Assembly: GCF_011046555.1 (NCBI RefSeq)
Contig: NZ_CP049246.1
Span: forward strand, 2,480,001-2,544,000
Source of the DNA: Sphingobacterium lactis
GTDB taxonomy: Bacteria > Bacteroidota > Bacteroidia > Sphingobacteriales > Sphingobacteriaceae
DNA: 64,000 bases
Reading direction: 5' to 3'
This document shows positions 9,512 to 18,064 of the stretch, one piece after another. The translations under genes were made by a program, and so were the position numbers. The notes beneath the pieces are model-generated. The model was not told where the DNA came from and did not search any database. It saw only the letters and a program-made list of their open reading frames with translations. Numbering within the stretch: position 1 is the stretch's first letter; every line of letters starts with the position of its first letter.

Positions 9512-10429
9512 ATGAAAGAGATCATCGTTCCAGTTGTTGCCCCATTGAAGCAAGATTTAAGTCTTGATCGGGAAGCTGTACGACGAATATTTATGTTTTT
9601 ACATGAAAATCATGCTTGTCCCTTTATTTTAGGAACTACTGGCGAAGCTGCCTCCTTATCCAAATCCTTTAGGGATGAATATTTGGAAGTAGCTGCAGAA
9701 AGTAAGGCAGAAGGTCAGCATTGGTATGTGGGGGTTTCCTCCAATATCCTTGAAGAGTCTATCAGTATTTCGCAACAGGCCCATCGCTTGGGCGTTACAG
9801 CCATTGCTGCGACATTACCAACGTACTACCAATTGTCGGTTTACCAAATGGAAAGGTATTTCATGCAATTGGCTGATGCCTGCAGTGCTGGTTTAATTGT
9901 CTATAACATTCCAGCAACAACGCATATGTCCCTGCCTTTGGACCTGATTGAGCGATTGAGTAAACATGAGAATATTGTTGGAATCAAAGATTCCGAAAGA
10001 AATATGGAAAGGTTACAAGATTCGCTGAACAGATGGTCTGACCGAGAGGATTTCAAACATTATATAGGCTGGGCAGGAGCTGCAGGATTTGCCTTGCTGA
10101 ATGGTAGTTCAGGTGTTGTACCGAGTACCGGAAATTTTGCGCCTTCCGTTTATGTGCAGATGTGCGAAGCAGCAGAAAGACAGGACGTAGGATTGGTAAA
10201 GATGATGCAGAAGCAGTCTGATGAGTTGGGTAATCTCTACCAGGCGAACAAGTCATTAGGGGAATCGCTTTGGGCCCTTAAAGTGTTGATGAAGGAACTT
10301 GGCCTCTGTGAGGAATATATGATGCCTCCGTTAAACAGTTTAGGCGATAAGGAACGGCAGGAAATTCTCCGTGGATTTCATGAATTAATTAATAACCAAC
10401 ATATTAAATTGACAAGTAGCCATGTTTAA
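9512..10429 (+). CDS. DapA/N-acetylneuraminate-lyase family class I aldolase
   Basis: 305 residues of the dihydrodipicolinate synthase/NAL superfamily TIM barrel. Visible are the GTTGEAASL pyruvate-binding segment, the conserved Tyr131 in YNIPATT and the Schiff-base Lys159 in GIKDSE. The family cleaves or forms 2-keto-3-deoxy acids via a pyruvate imine. It overlaps the next gene (pdxA2-like) by eight bases, showing tight translational linkage, and is not placed with lysine-biosynthesis genes, so a catabolic aldolase is more likely than DapA. Candidate substrates are Dha, Kdo or 2-keto-3-deoxygluconate; Dha fits the four-carbon acid enzymes next door best. It could also be a dehydratase-type member. 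Confidence 0.82.
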   Translation: MKEIIVPVVAPLKQDLSLDREAVRRIFMFLHENHACPFILGTTGEAASLSKSFRDEYLEVAAESKAEGQHWYVGVSSNILEESISISQQAHRLGVTAIAATLPTYYQLSVYQMERYFMQLADACSAGLIVYNIPATTHMSLPLDLIERLSKHENIVGIKDSERNMERLQDSLNRWSDREDFKHYIGWAGAAGFALLNGSSGVVPSTGNFAPSVYVQMCEAAERQDVGLVKMMQKQSDELGNLYQANKSLGESLWALKVLMKELGLCEEYMMPPLNSLGDKERQEILRGFHELINNQHIKLTSSHV

Positions 10430-11450
10430 GCCCCTTATAGGTATCACAATGGGTGATCCTGCCAGTATAGGTCCTGAAATTGCGCTGAAAGCAGTATTGG
10501 ATCCTCAAATTCATGAAATCTGTAAACCAATCATAGTTGGAGATGCTGCTGTATTTGAGCAAATTGCTGGATTATTAGATCTCCCTGTTTCGATCAACAG
10601 AATTTATGATGTTAATGATGCAAAGTTCCAGTTGGGCATTGCTAATGTTTTTGATCTAGATAATACAGATTTAAATCAAGTAAAGTTCGGTGAAATTTCT
10701 GCTGAAGCCGGAAGAGTATCATTTGAATCTGTTGCTAAGGTAATCGAATTGGCATTGAATAAAGATTTAGATGCTACCGTGACAGGTCCCATTAATAAAA
10801 AATCAATCAATGAAGCGGGATATCATTATGCAGGCCATACAGAAATTTATGCCGATAAGACTGGCACCAAAAAATATGCTATGCTGTTGGTTGAAGACAA
10901 TATGAAGGTTATTCATGTGTCGACACATGTTTCTTTACGCAATGCATGTGATTTGGTGAAAAAGGAGCGCATTTTGGAGGTAATAGAATTGTTGCAGAAT
11001 GGTTTGATTAGTCTAGGCGAAAAAAACCTTAAAATTGGCGTAGCGGGTCTAAACCCTCATGCAGGAGATTCTGGATTGTTTGGAACGGAGGATGATGAAG
11101 AAATTGTCCCAGCAGTTGCTGAGGCTCGCAACCTAGGTTTTGATGTGGAAGGTCCTATTCCAGCAGATACGTTATTCTCTAAAGCGGCAACGGGGTTTTA
11201 TGGAGGAATTGTAGCGATGTATCATGATCAGGGACATATTCCATTCAAGTTGACCGGCTTTAAGTGGAACCCGGAAAAGAAACAGATGGATAGTGTGAAA
11301 GGAGTCAATATAACCATGGGTCTGCCAATAATCCGGACCTCGGTAGATCATGGAACAGCTTTCGAAATTGCAGGCAAGGGTGTTGCAAGCCCAGATGCTA
11401 TGGTATTGGCGATTAAGTCGGCGGTTCAATTGGCACTAAATAATAAATAA
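10422..11450 (+). CDS. pdxA2: PdxA2-like 4-phospho-threonate/erythronate dehydrogenase
   Basis: 342 residues of the PdxA family, beginning GITMGDPASIGPE and carrying the metal-binding histidines in HYAGHTE and in AMYHDQGHIP. Classical PdxA oxidises 4-phosphohydroxythreonine in vitamin B6 synthesis; the PdxA2 branch, found next to DUF1537 kinases, oxidatively decarboxylates 4-phospho-D-threonate or 4-phospho-D-erythronate to dihydroxyacetone phosphate. The next gene, one base on, is exactly such a kinase, so the catabolic role is preferred over B6 synthesis. Cytoplasmic, divalent-metal and NAD(P) dependent. Start chosen at the ATG inside the end of the aldolase gene, which gives the standard N terminus. 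Confidence 0.87.
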   Translation: MFKPLIGITMGDPASIGPEIALKAVLDPQIHEICKPIIVGDAAVFEQIAGLLDLPVSINRIYDVNDAKFQLGIANVFDLDNTDLNQVKFGEISAEAGRVSFESVAKVIELALNKDLDATVTGPINKKSINEAGYHYAGHTEIYADKTGTKKYAMLLVEDNMKVIHVSTHVSLRNACDLVKKERILEVIELLQNGLISLGEKNLKIGVAGLNPHAGDSGLFGTEDDEEIVPAVAEARNLGFDVEGPIPADTLFSKAATGFYGGIVAMYHDQGHIPFKLTGFKWNPEKKQMDSVKGVNITMGLPIIRTSVDHGTAFEIAGKGVASPDAMVLAIKSAVQLALNNK

Positions 11451-11451
11451 G

Positions 11452-12534
11452 ATGGGTACTGTATTAGTTTTAGCAGATGATCTAACAGGGGCAACCGAAT
11501 TGGGAGGAATTGCATTGCGTTTCGGGTTGCAGGTACGCATTTGTCATAATCTCATACAGACCCCAAAGACAGATGTTGTCATTCTGAATACCAATAATAG
11601 AGCATTGCACAGGGGGGAGGTTTTAAAGAACCTAGAGGATCTATTTAAGGATTTTGATTGCCAATGCTATGATTTCGTTTATTTAAAATTTGATTCAGCC
11701 CTACGTGGATTTATTGATTTTGAAACATCTTGGTATTTGAAAAAATTCAAACGTCAAAAATTGCTATTCTGTCCAATAAATCCATTGTTGAAACGGGTCA
11801 TCCAAAATGGTGTATACCTAATCGACGGTGTTCCCATTCATGAAACATCCTTTAAAGATGATCCTGAATTTCCTATCCAATTTGGGGAAATAGACCGTAA
11901 TCTGGGTGGGGAATGGCTAACGCTTCCCGTTGAAAATCTAAACGGAACGCAGGGAAAAATAATTATTGAGGCAGATGACTTTACTGATTTGAAAAAGTTG
12001 GCTAAATTGGTTACTCCGGATACCTTGTTTGCTGGAGCTGGAGCTTTTTTTACCGCTCTGTTAGAAGACCGGTATCAATCCAGTTCTAATCAGCATAAAA
12101 TCATCCCAAAGCCAGATATAATTATCTGTGGTTCCACACACGATCAGTCTAGAGAATGGTTGAAAGCACAGGATGAAAAAGTAAAAGTGGTATGGGATGG
12201 CTTAGATTATGAGATTGTATATCGATTAATTGCCATAAAAAGGAGTGGCAGAATTCCGGTGTTTGCCTATTCAGATGTTGTTGAAGGCTCACCGAAATAT
12301 TTGCGCCATAGGATGGGACATGTTATCTCGTTATTCCTGGAGACCTGTCCTTGTAATGAACTTTTTATCGAAGGTGGATCAACAGCATCCGCCATTTTGA
12401 AAATTTTAGGAGTTGATACCTTGATACCAGAACAGGAGATCCTTCCGGGGCTCGTGCGTTCAAAAGTACCTGATTTAAACCTATACATCAGTATGAAACC
12501 GGGAAGTTATTCTTGGGGAAATATTGCATTTTAA
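11452..12534 (+). CDS. Four-carbon acid sugar kinase (DUF1537 / DtnK-OtnK family)
   Basis: 360 residues, starting one base after pdxA2. The N terminus has the family signature ADDLTGATELGG, then KFDSALRGF, and the C-terminal domain ends with a KPGSYSWGN nucleotide-binding-type motif. DUF1537 proteins phosphorylate D-threonate, D-erythronate, L-threonate or related acids, typically paired with PdxA2 or an aldolase. At 360 residues it is somewhat shorter than many family members, but both ends of the fold are present. Here it should supply 4-phospho-D-threonate to PdxA2. Family call is strong; stereochemistry of the substrate is inference. Confidence 0.85.
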   Translation: MGTVLVLADDLTGATELGGIALRFGLQVRICHNLIQTPKTDVVILNTNNRALHRGEVLKNLEDLFKDFDCQCYDFVYLKFDSALRGFIDFETSWYLKKFKRQKLLFCPINPLLKRVIQNGVYLIDGVPIHETSFKDDPEFPIQFGEIDRNLGGEWLTLPVENLNGTQGKIIIEADDFTDLKKLAKLVTPDTLFAGAGAFFTALLEDRYQSSSNQHKIIPKPDIIICGSTHDQSREWLKAQDEKVKVVWDGLDYEIVYRLIAIKRSGRIPVFAYSDVVEGSPKYLRHRMGHVISLFLETCPCNELFIEGGSTASAILKILGVDTLIPEQEILPGLVRSKVPDLNLYISMKPGSYSWGNIAF

Positions 12535-12558
12535 TACATAGCCATAACCTAGCTACGA

Positions 12559-14133
12559 ATGGATAAACCTCTATTAAGTTTAATTGATTATTGCATTATT
12601 ATTGCCGTCCTTTTGGTGACACTTTACTTTGGTTTAAGATATGCCAAGAACCAGCGTACAACGGCGGACTACTTTTCAGCAAAAGGACGGGTTCCTTCGT
12701 GGGCGATCGGAATGTCTCTTTTGGCAACCTTAATCAGCAGCGTTACTTTTCTGGGGTATCCCTCTGAAGGCTTTGCAAATAATTGGATTCTTCTGGTTCA
12801 GGGGTTAATGGTGCCTATAGTACTCCTTGGAACTGTTTGGTTTATTGTGCCATTATATAGAAAAGTTATCGGCTTAAGTACATACGAGTATTTTGAAAAA
12901 CGATTTGGCACCTTCGCTCGTTATTATAGTTCTCTGGCTTTTGTGTTGCGCCAATTTTCCGGTATGGGAACAGTTTTGTACCTATTGGCCATAGCCCTTT
13001 CGGGGATGACAAATATCAATACCTATTGGATTATTATTGTTGTAGGTGCTCTGATAGTTGCAGTAAATTTATTGGGTGGGATTGAAGCGGTAATCTGGTT
13101 AGATGTCTTTCAAGGGTTTATGTTGTTTGCAAGTGGTATTTTGTGTCTACTTGTGGTGATTTTTGCTGTAGATGGAGGTTTACCAGAGGTCTGGAAAGTT
13201 GCATCCGCAAATGGCAGGACCGGTTTTGGACCATTTGATTTGGACTTCACGAGATTAACGTTCATTGTTATGGCCATAAACGGTGTGTTCTATGCCATTC
13301 AAAAATATGGAACCGATCAGACGGTAATTCAACGTTATCTTACTGCGAAGTCAGATAAATCTGCTATTCGGGCATCACTTTTGGGCATCCTTCTTACCGT
13401 TCCTGTTTGGTCTCTATTTATGTTTATAGGAACTGCACTATTTGTGTATTATACACAAAATAGCTTACCAGCTGATATTGGTCCCAACGCAGTTTTCCCA
13501 TATTTCATCATGACCGAATTACCAGTGGGAGTTGTCGGATTCATTTTAGCGGCAATGATCTCTGCCGCTATATGTAGTCTCAGTGCAGACTTAAATTCTT
13601 TGGCTGCTGTAGGAATCGAAGATTATTATAAAAAATTGAAGCCTAATCTCACAGATAAGAAATATTTATTTGCCAGTAAATGGATGGTTGCAATTGCCGG
13701 TCTATTGTCGGTTGTTATCGGCTTTATCTATGTGAATTTGGGAAGTGAAAGCATCCTGGGGATAGTGTTTACCCTCTATGCTATTTTTTCCGGCGGAATT
13801 GTAGGTGTCTTTTTATTGGGCGTTTTTTCGTCAAGAGCAAATGCACAAGGAGTTAATATTGCGATTATTGTTTGCATCGTATTTACAGCATATGCTTTTT
13901 TGACCAGCACAGCGATAGAATTTGGTGATAAGAGTTATAAATTGTTGGATTTTGGTTCATTTAATTTTACACATAATAAATTAATGTTGGGTGTTTATAG
14001 CCATCTGATTGTGATCGGCGTAGGTTATATAGCCAGTTTGTTTTTTCCAAGCCCAAAATTAGACCCAAGTTTAACATATCGAGGATGGCGTAAAGGCCGT
14101 CAGCTCGAAAAACAACTAATGGAGGATGAATAA
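12559..14133 (+). CDS. SSS-family sodium:solute symporter
   Basis: 524 residues, very hydrophobic with about 13 membrane segments; the solute:sodium symporter signature is seen in stretches such as YFGLRYAKNQRTTADYF near the N terminus and YGTDQTVIQRYLTAKS in the middle. Family members import sugars and organic acids with Na+ across the inner membrane. Its place directly after the four-carbon acid kinase and before an exported esterase suggests it brings in the product released by the operon's glycosidases, possibly a sugar acid. Its stop codon overlaps the start of the next gene by one base (TAATG). Confidence 0.88.
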   Translation: MDKPLLSLIDYCIIIAVLLVTLYFGLRYAKNQRTTADYFSAKGRVPSWAIGMSLLATLISSVTFLGYPSEGFANNWILLVQGLMVPIVLLGTVWFIVPLYRKVIGLSTYEYFEKRFGTFARYYSSLAFVLRQFSGMGTVLYLLAIALSGMTNINTYWIIIVVGALIVAVNLLGGIEAVIWLDVFQGFMLFASGILCLLVVIFAVDGGLPEVWKVASANGRTGFGPFDLDFTRLTFIVMAINGVFYAIQKYGTDQTVIQRYLTAKSDKSAIRASLLGILLTVPVWSLFMFIGTALFVYYTQNSLPADIGPNAVFPYFIMTELPVGVVGFILAAMISAAICSLSADLNSLAAVGIEDYYKKLKPNLTDKKYLFASKWMVAIAGLLSVVIGFIYVNLGSESILGIVFTLYAIFSGGIVGVFLLGVFSSRANAQGVNIAIIVCIVFTAYAFLTSTAIEFGDKSYKLLDFGSFNFTHNKLMLGVYSHLIVIGVGYIASLFFPSPKLDPSLTYRGWRKGRQLEKQLMEDE

Positions 14134-15518
14134 TGAAAAATAATGTTTCTGTTTTTCTCTTTTTATTGGGGATGTGTTTTCACCATCTGACCTATGCGCA
14201 AACGGTTGAATCGAAATTTCAGCAACCTCTAAAAGAAGTATTGGATGAAATTGAAGAAAGGTTTCAAGTAACCATAAAATACAATGATAACCAGGTAGAG
14301 GGAAAAGTGGTTACCTACGCCTTTTGGCGTTTCCGACCGGATGTTGATTTGACTCTCCAACAGGTGCTGGCGCCCTTGGATATGAAGGTTAACAAGGAAG
14401 GCCCAGGAAGATATAAATTGAAAGAGTTTGAGTACCATCGATGGAAAGAAGAAGATGGATGGGCATTTCTACAACACCTTTCAAGTCAATACAACGATCG
14501 CTCGAGTTGGGAATTACGCCGCGATTCCTTAATTCCCGCATTACGAAAAGCTTTGAAATTAGATCCCTTGCCGGCAATTGGCAATACAAAGCCAATCCTA
14601 TCCAAAAAACGGCAGTTCAACGGATACAGTGTAGAGAATTTTGCACTGGAGCTTCTTCCAGGGGTCTATGTAAATGGGTCTATTTATCGTCCGCTAAAAT
14701 ATAACGGTAAAGTACCGGTTGTATTATCGCCTGATGGTCATTGGGGAGGACATCGATTCAGAAAAGATGCCCAAATACGGTTTGGCATGCTGGCAAAAAT
14801 GGGTATGGTTGCGGTAAGTTATGATCTTTTCGCATGGGGTGAGTCCCTGCTTCAATTTAAATCCGAAGATCATCAGCGTAGCTTGGCATTGACCTACCAA
14901 ATCCTAAGCGGAATCCGCATTTTAGACTTTATGTTGTCTGATCCTTCTATTGATAGGCATAGAGTTGGTATTTGCGGTGGTTCTGGAGGAGGTAATCAGG
15001 CTGGTTTATTAACCGCTATTGAGCCAAGAATCACGCTAAGTATTCCGGTTGTTTCTCTATCATCTTATCATTTTGGTGGGTGTCCATGTGAAAGTGGTCT
15101 GCCTATTCATGCGGTAGGCAAAGGTACCAATAATGTGGAGATTGCCGCCATGGCAGCACCAAGGCCCATGCTCGTAGTTTCCGACGGAAAGGACTGGACG
15201 GCGCATGCTCAGGAACATGACTTTCCTTATCTAAAACGGGTTTATGGATTTTATAACGCTGCCGATCAAGTTGCCAATGTGCATTTAACTGCTGAGGGTC
15301 ATGATTTTGGATACAATAAAAGGAAAGCAGTCTATGATTTTTTAATTCAACATTTTAATCTGGAGGCGAAGGGTATCAAACAAAAGAGTGGTGAATATGA
15401 TGAGTCCTCCATCGTTGTGGAAGAAAAGGAAGCATTATACTCCTTTGGAGCAAACGGTGAACTACTACCCAAGAATGCAATAAAAGGCTATGATAAATTA
15501 GAAATATTACTACCATAA
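14133..15518 (+). CDS. Exported alpha/beta-hydrolase (acetyl-esterase-like) with N-terminal STN domain
   Basis: 461 residues with a signal peptide ending near TYAQ. Residues ~25-95 match the secretin/TonB short N-terminal (STN) domain pattern: LKEVLDEIEERFQVTIKY, then TLQQVLAPLDMKV and GRYKLKEF. From ~110 onward it is an alpha/beta hydrolase of the dienelactone-hydrolase/acetyl-xylan-esterase kind: nucleophile Ser284 in GICGGSGGGNQ and catalytic His390 in AEGHDFG, with an acid residue near SDGKDW. It likely removes acetyl or methyl groups from pectic substrate in the periplasm. An STN domain is normally on TonB receptors or secretins, so this fusion is odd. It is the last gene of the operon, followed by a terminator. 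Confidence 0.7.
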   Translation: MKNNVSVFLFLLGMCFHHLTYAQTVESKFQQPLKEVLDEIEERFQVTIKYNDNQVEGKVVTYAFWRFRPDVDLTLQQVLAPLDMKVNKEGPGRYKLKEFEYHRWKEEDGWAFLQHLSSQYNDRSSWELRRDSLIPALRKALKLDPLPAIGNTKPILSKKRQFNGYSVENFALELLPGVYVNGSIYRPLKYNGKVPVVLSPDGHWGGHRFRKDAQIRFGMLAKMGMVAVSYDLFAWGESLLQFKSEDHQRSLALTYQILSGIRILDFMLSDPSIDRHRVGICGGSGGGNQAGLLTAIEPRITLSIPVVSLSSYHFGGCPCESGLPIHAVGKGTNNVEIAAMAAPRPMLVVSDGKDWTAHAQEHDFPYLKRVYGFYNAADQVANVHLTAEGHDFGYNKRKAVYDFLIQHFNLEAKGIKQKSGEYDESSIVVEEKEALYSFGANGELLPKNAIKGYDKLEILLP

Positions 15519-15554
15519 TATACTATAATTTTTAGATAAAAACCTATTGATATT

Positions 15555-15602
15555 GCACTGGAATTCTCCTTAGTTTTCGGATAATTCCCAGTGCTTTTTT
15601 TT
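15555..15602 (+). terminator. Rho-independent terminator after the first operon
   Basis: A stem formed by GCACTGGAATT (15555-15565) and AATTCCCAGTGC (15583-15594, one bulged C) is followed at once by eight T (15595-15602). It stands 36 bases after the esterase stop and marks the end of the unit that includes 2-15518. Confidence 0.88.
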
Positions 15603-15689
15603 ATGCATTGAACAAGAGATTTTTGACCACGAAACTCTTGGAATTTAAATAGATAAACCTATTTGCCAATTTATACTATACAAAGGGAT

Positions 15690-16583
15690 ATGAATACAAT
15701 TCATAGAAGAGATTTTTTGAAGGGTACGTTGTTTTTAAGCGCGAGAATACTTTCGCCATCTGCATTATGGGCCTTTGGATCTAAGGATCAACGCTATCAG
15801 GTTGCAGTCATTGATTTAATGATCTTGAAACGTCAAAAGCTAGGAGCCATAAAATTGGCAAAAGAAATAGGGGCCGATGGTTTGGAAGTTGACATGGGTG
15901 GATTGGGAAATCGAGAAACATTCGATAATAAATTCTTGGATAAAGAATTTCGGGACACCTATATACAGGAATTAAAAGATCAAGGTATTAAAATTTGTTC
16001 TGTGGCAATGACAGGTTTTTATGCACAATCCTTGGCAACAAGACCAACGTACAAGCGAATGGTGGGTGATTGTCTGGAAACCTGTAGGTTACTGGGGGCC
16101 AAAGTAGCATTTTTGCCGCTTGGCGTGCAGGGTGATTTGGTAAAAAATCCCGAACTAAGGCCAGCACTTGTAGAAAGGTTAAAAGTCATCGGTGAAATGG
16201 CGAAAAAAGCAGGTGTTATTGTGGGAATTGAAACTGCATTAGATGCGAAGGGTGAACTGGATCTTCTCCGTGAAATTAATGCTAAGCATATTAAGATTTA
16301 TTTTAACTTTTCCAACCCACTCAAAGAAAACCGTAACCTCATTCAGGAATTGAAGATTTTAGGTAAGAAGCATATCTGTATGATCCATTGTACTGATGAG
16401 GATGGTGTTTGGTTGGAAAATAACAAACGACTGGATATGCGTGAGGTAAAGAGAACATTGGACAAAATGGGGTGGTCAGGTTGGTTGGTTATCGAACGTT
16501 CAAGAGATGCCAATCTATCCCCAAAGATGGTTAAAGAAAATTTTGGAGCCAATACCCGATTTGTGAAAAGCATATTTCAATAA
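15690..16583 (+). CDS. Tat-exported sugar phosphate isomerase/epimerase-like TIM-barrel protein
   Basis: 297 residues from the ATG at 15690; this start gives a twin-arginine leader (HRRDFLKG followed by a hydrophobic stretch to LWAFG), whereas an earlier in-frame start would bury it. The rest is the xylose-isomerase-like AP-endonuclease-2 TIM barrel (for example EIGADGLEVDMGGLG, then VGIETALD and HCTDEDGVW near the C terminus with possible metal ligands). Exported relatives are common in Bacteroidota carbohydrate loci, and some epimerise or hydrate sugars after folding with cofactor in the cytoplasm. It opens the operon to 34440, one base before the GH28 gene. Exact reaction unknown. Confidence 0.75.
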   Translation: MNTIHRRDFLKGTLFLSARILSPSALWAFGSKDQRYQVAVIDLMILKRQKLGAIKLAKEIGADGLEVDMGGLGNRETFDNKFLDKEFRDTYIQELKDQGIKICSVAMTGFYAQSLATRPTYKRMVGDCLETCRLLGAKVAFLPLGVQGDLVKNPELRPALVERLKVIGEMAKKAGVIVGIETALDAKGELDLLREINAKHIKIYFNFSNPLKENRNLIQELKILGKKHICMIHCTDEDGVWLENNKRLDMREVKRTLDKMGWSGWLVIERSRDANLSPKMVKENFGANTRFVKSIFQ

Positions 16584-16584
16584 C

Positions 16585-18051
16585 ATGAAAAAGATAGCCA
16601 TATATTTCTTGTTTATTTTCGGTTTACAAAGTTGTGCGGTGAAAAACAATCCCCACGATCTGTTAAGTAGGTTGGTGAAAAGGAGCGAGGTGGGTGCCGA
16701 AAATATGCCAAATATAATTGCTGCTGTTTACTCGCCATATTTTAATGCTGCCTTCAAGAAACCAACTTTTCCAAATAATGTAATAACAGTAGAACCAGGG
16801 GGTGAACCTATTCAAAATGCCATTGACAGTTTGGAGAAGATGGGTGGCGGAACTGTTAAACTTGCACCAGGTCATTTTCTCTCTGGAAGAATTACGTTGA
16901 AATCCAATATAGAACTTCAGGTCCAACAGGATGCAATTTTGGAATTCAAATCTGAAATTGAAGATTTCTTGCCTGTAGTATTTACCAGAAATGAAGGAAT
17001 CGAACTGTATTCGTTGGGGGCATGTATCTATGCCGAAAATGCCACCAATATAGCCATTACCGGAAAGGGTAAGATTTATGGTCCTGGGCAGGGCTCTGTT
17101 AGGGAGCGAACCATGACGCATGATGTAATAGAAAACATCGTTGACCACAAAACACCAGTAGACCAGCGTATTTATGATGGCAAAACAGCTGATTTTATTT
17201 TTCCGCCAGCCTTGATAGCACCTATTCATTGTAAGGGAGTTTACATAGAAGGTGTTAGTTTGGCGCAATCGGCCTTCTGGAATATTGTTCCAACTTACTG
17301 TGAGAATGTCATCATTAGGGGGATATCGATCAATTCGATTGGTATTCAGCGGGGAGATGGGATTGATGTCGAGTCATCAAGAAATGTATTGATTGAATAT
17401 TGCAGCTTTGAAACCGGGGATGATTGTATTGCACTGAAAGCTGGTCGTGGATACGATGGTCTTCGAGTAAATAAGCCAACCGAAAATATCGTGATTCGCA
17501 ATTGTTATGCAAAACAAGGACACGGCGGCATGACCATTGGAAGTGAAACTGCGGGAATGGTTCAAGGGGTCTACGTACATAATTGTGTTTTTGATGGGGT
17601 TGATGTAGGCTTACGATTCAAGACACGCCGACCACGAGGTGGGGGCGGGAAAAATATCCTTTTCGAGAATATTTATCTCAATACAGTACATTCCGCCTTA
17701 CGATGGGACATGCTTGGACAAGCTCTTCATGTCGGAAATCAGGCGGATAGAAATTTTAAAGTAGAGAAAAACCCATTAACCCCTAGGTTTTCGGATATCG
17801 AGATGCGTAATATCTATATTGAGAATGCCGCAGACTGTATTCGGATAGAAGGAATTCCTGAATCTAAGCTGGAAAATGTCAAGATATCGGGTGTGAATGG
17901 CAAAGGGAAACGATTTTTGGTCGCTCGAGATGCCAAATCAATAACCATACAGCACAGTGTTTTTGCTGTAGAAGATGCTGAAATTGACACCATAAATGTA
18001 CAGGACCTTAATCTAAAAGGTATTGAATTCAACAGAACACTTAACTTCTAA
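16585..18051 (+). CDS. GH28 polygalacturonase-family lipoprotein
   Basis: 488 residues with a lipoprotein signal (GLQSC, Cys17). The right-handed beta-helix carries the GH28 active-site set: RGDGIDVESS (Asp258 in the position of the NTD motif), TGDDCIALKAG (Asp279 and Asp280), QGHGGMTIGSE (His313) and the substrate-binding LRFKTRR. GH28 enzymes hydrolyse alpha-galacturonic linkages of homogalacturonan or rhamnogalacturonan by inversion; the DGIDVESS form is common in exo-acting and rhamnogalacturonan-active Bacteroidota members. As a lipoprotein it is membrane-anchored, possibly on the cell surface. It is followed after 13 bases by GH78. Confidence 0.92.
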   Translation: MKKIAIYFLFIFGLQSCAVKNNPHDLLSRLVKRSEVGAENMPNIIAAVYSPYFNAAFKKPTFPNNVITVEPGGEPIQNAIDSLEKMGGGTVKLAPGHFLSGRITLKSNIELQVQQDAILEFKSEIEDFLPVVFTRNEGIELYSLGACIYAENATNIAITGKGKIYGPGQGSVRERTMTHDVIENIVDHKTPVDQRIYDGKTADFIFPPALIAPIHCKGVYIEGVSLAQSAFWNIVPTYCENVIIRGISINSIGIQRGDGIDVESSRNVLIEYCSFETGDDCIALKAGRGYDGLRVNKPTENIVIRNCYAKQGHGGMTIGSETAGMVQGVYVHNCVFDGVDVGLRFKTRRPRGGGGKNILFENIYLNTVHSALRWDMLGQALHVGNQADRNFKVEKNPLTPRFSDIEMRNIYIENAADCIRIEGIPESKLENVKISGVNGKGKRFLVARDAKSITIQHSVFAVEDAEIDTINVQDLNLKGIEFNRTLNF

Positions 18052-18064
18052 ACGCTTTATTGGC

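Noticed and set aside
9512..11450. Lysine (DapA) and vitamin B6 (PdxA) biosynthesis genes
   Set aside because: They overlap each other and sit between an alcohol dehydrogenase and a DUF1537 kinase inside a glycan operon; a catabolic role explains the arrangement better.
16663..17268. 201-codon open frame on the minus strand
   Set aside because: Lies wholly inside the GH28 lipoprotein gene whose active-site motifs are intact; the antisense product has no recognisable domain and no start context.
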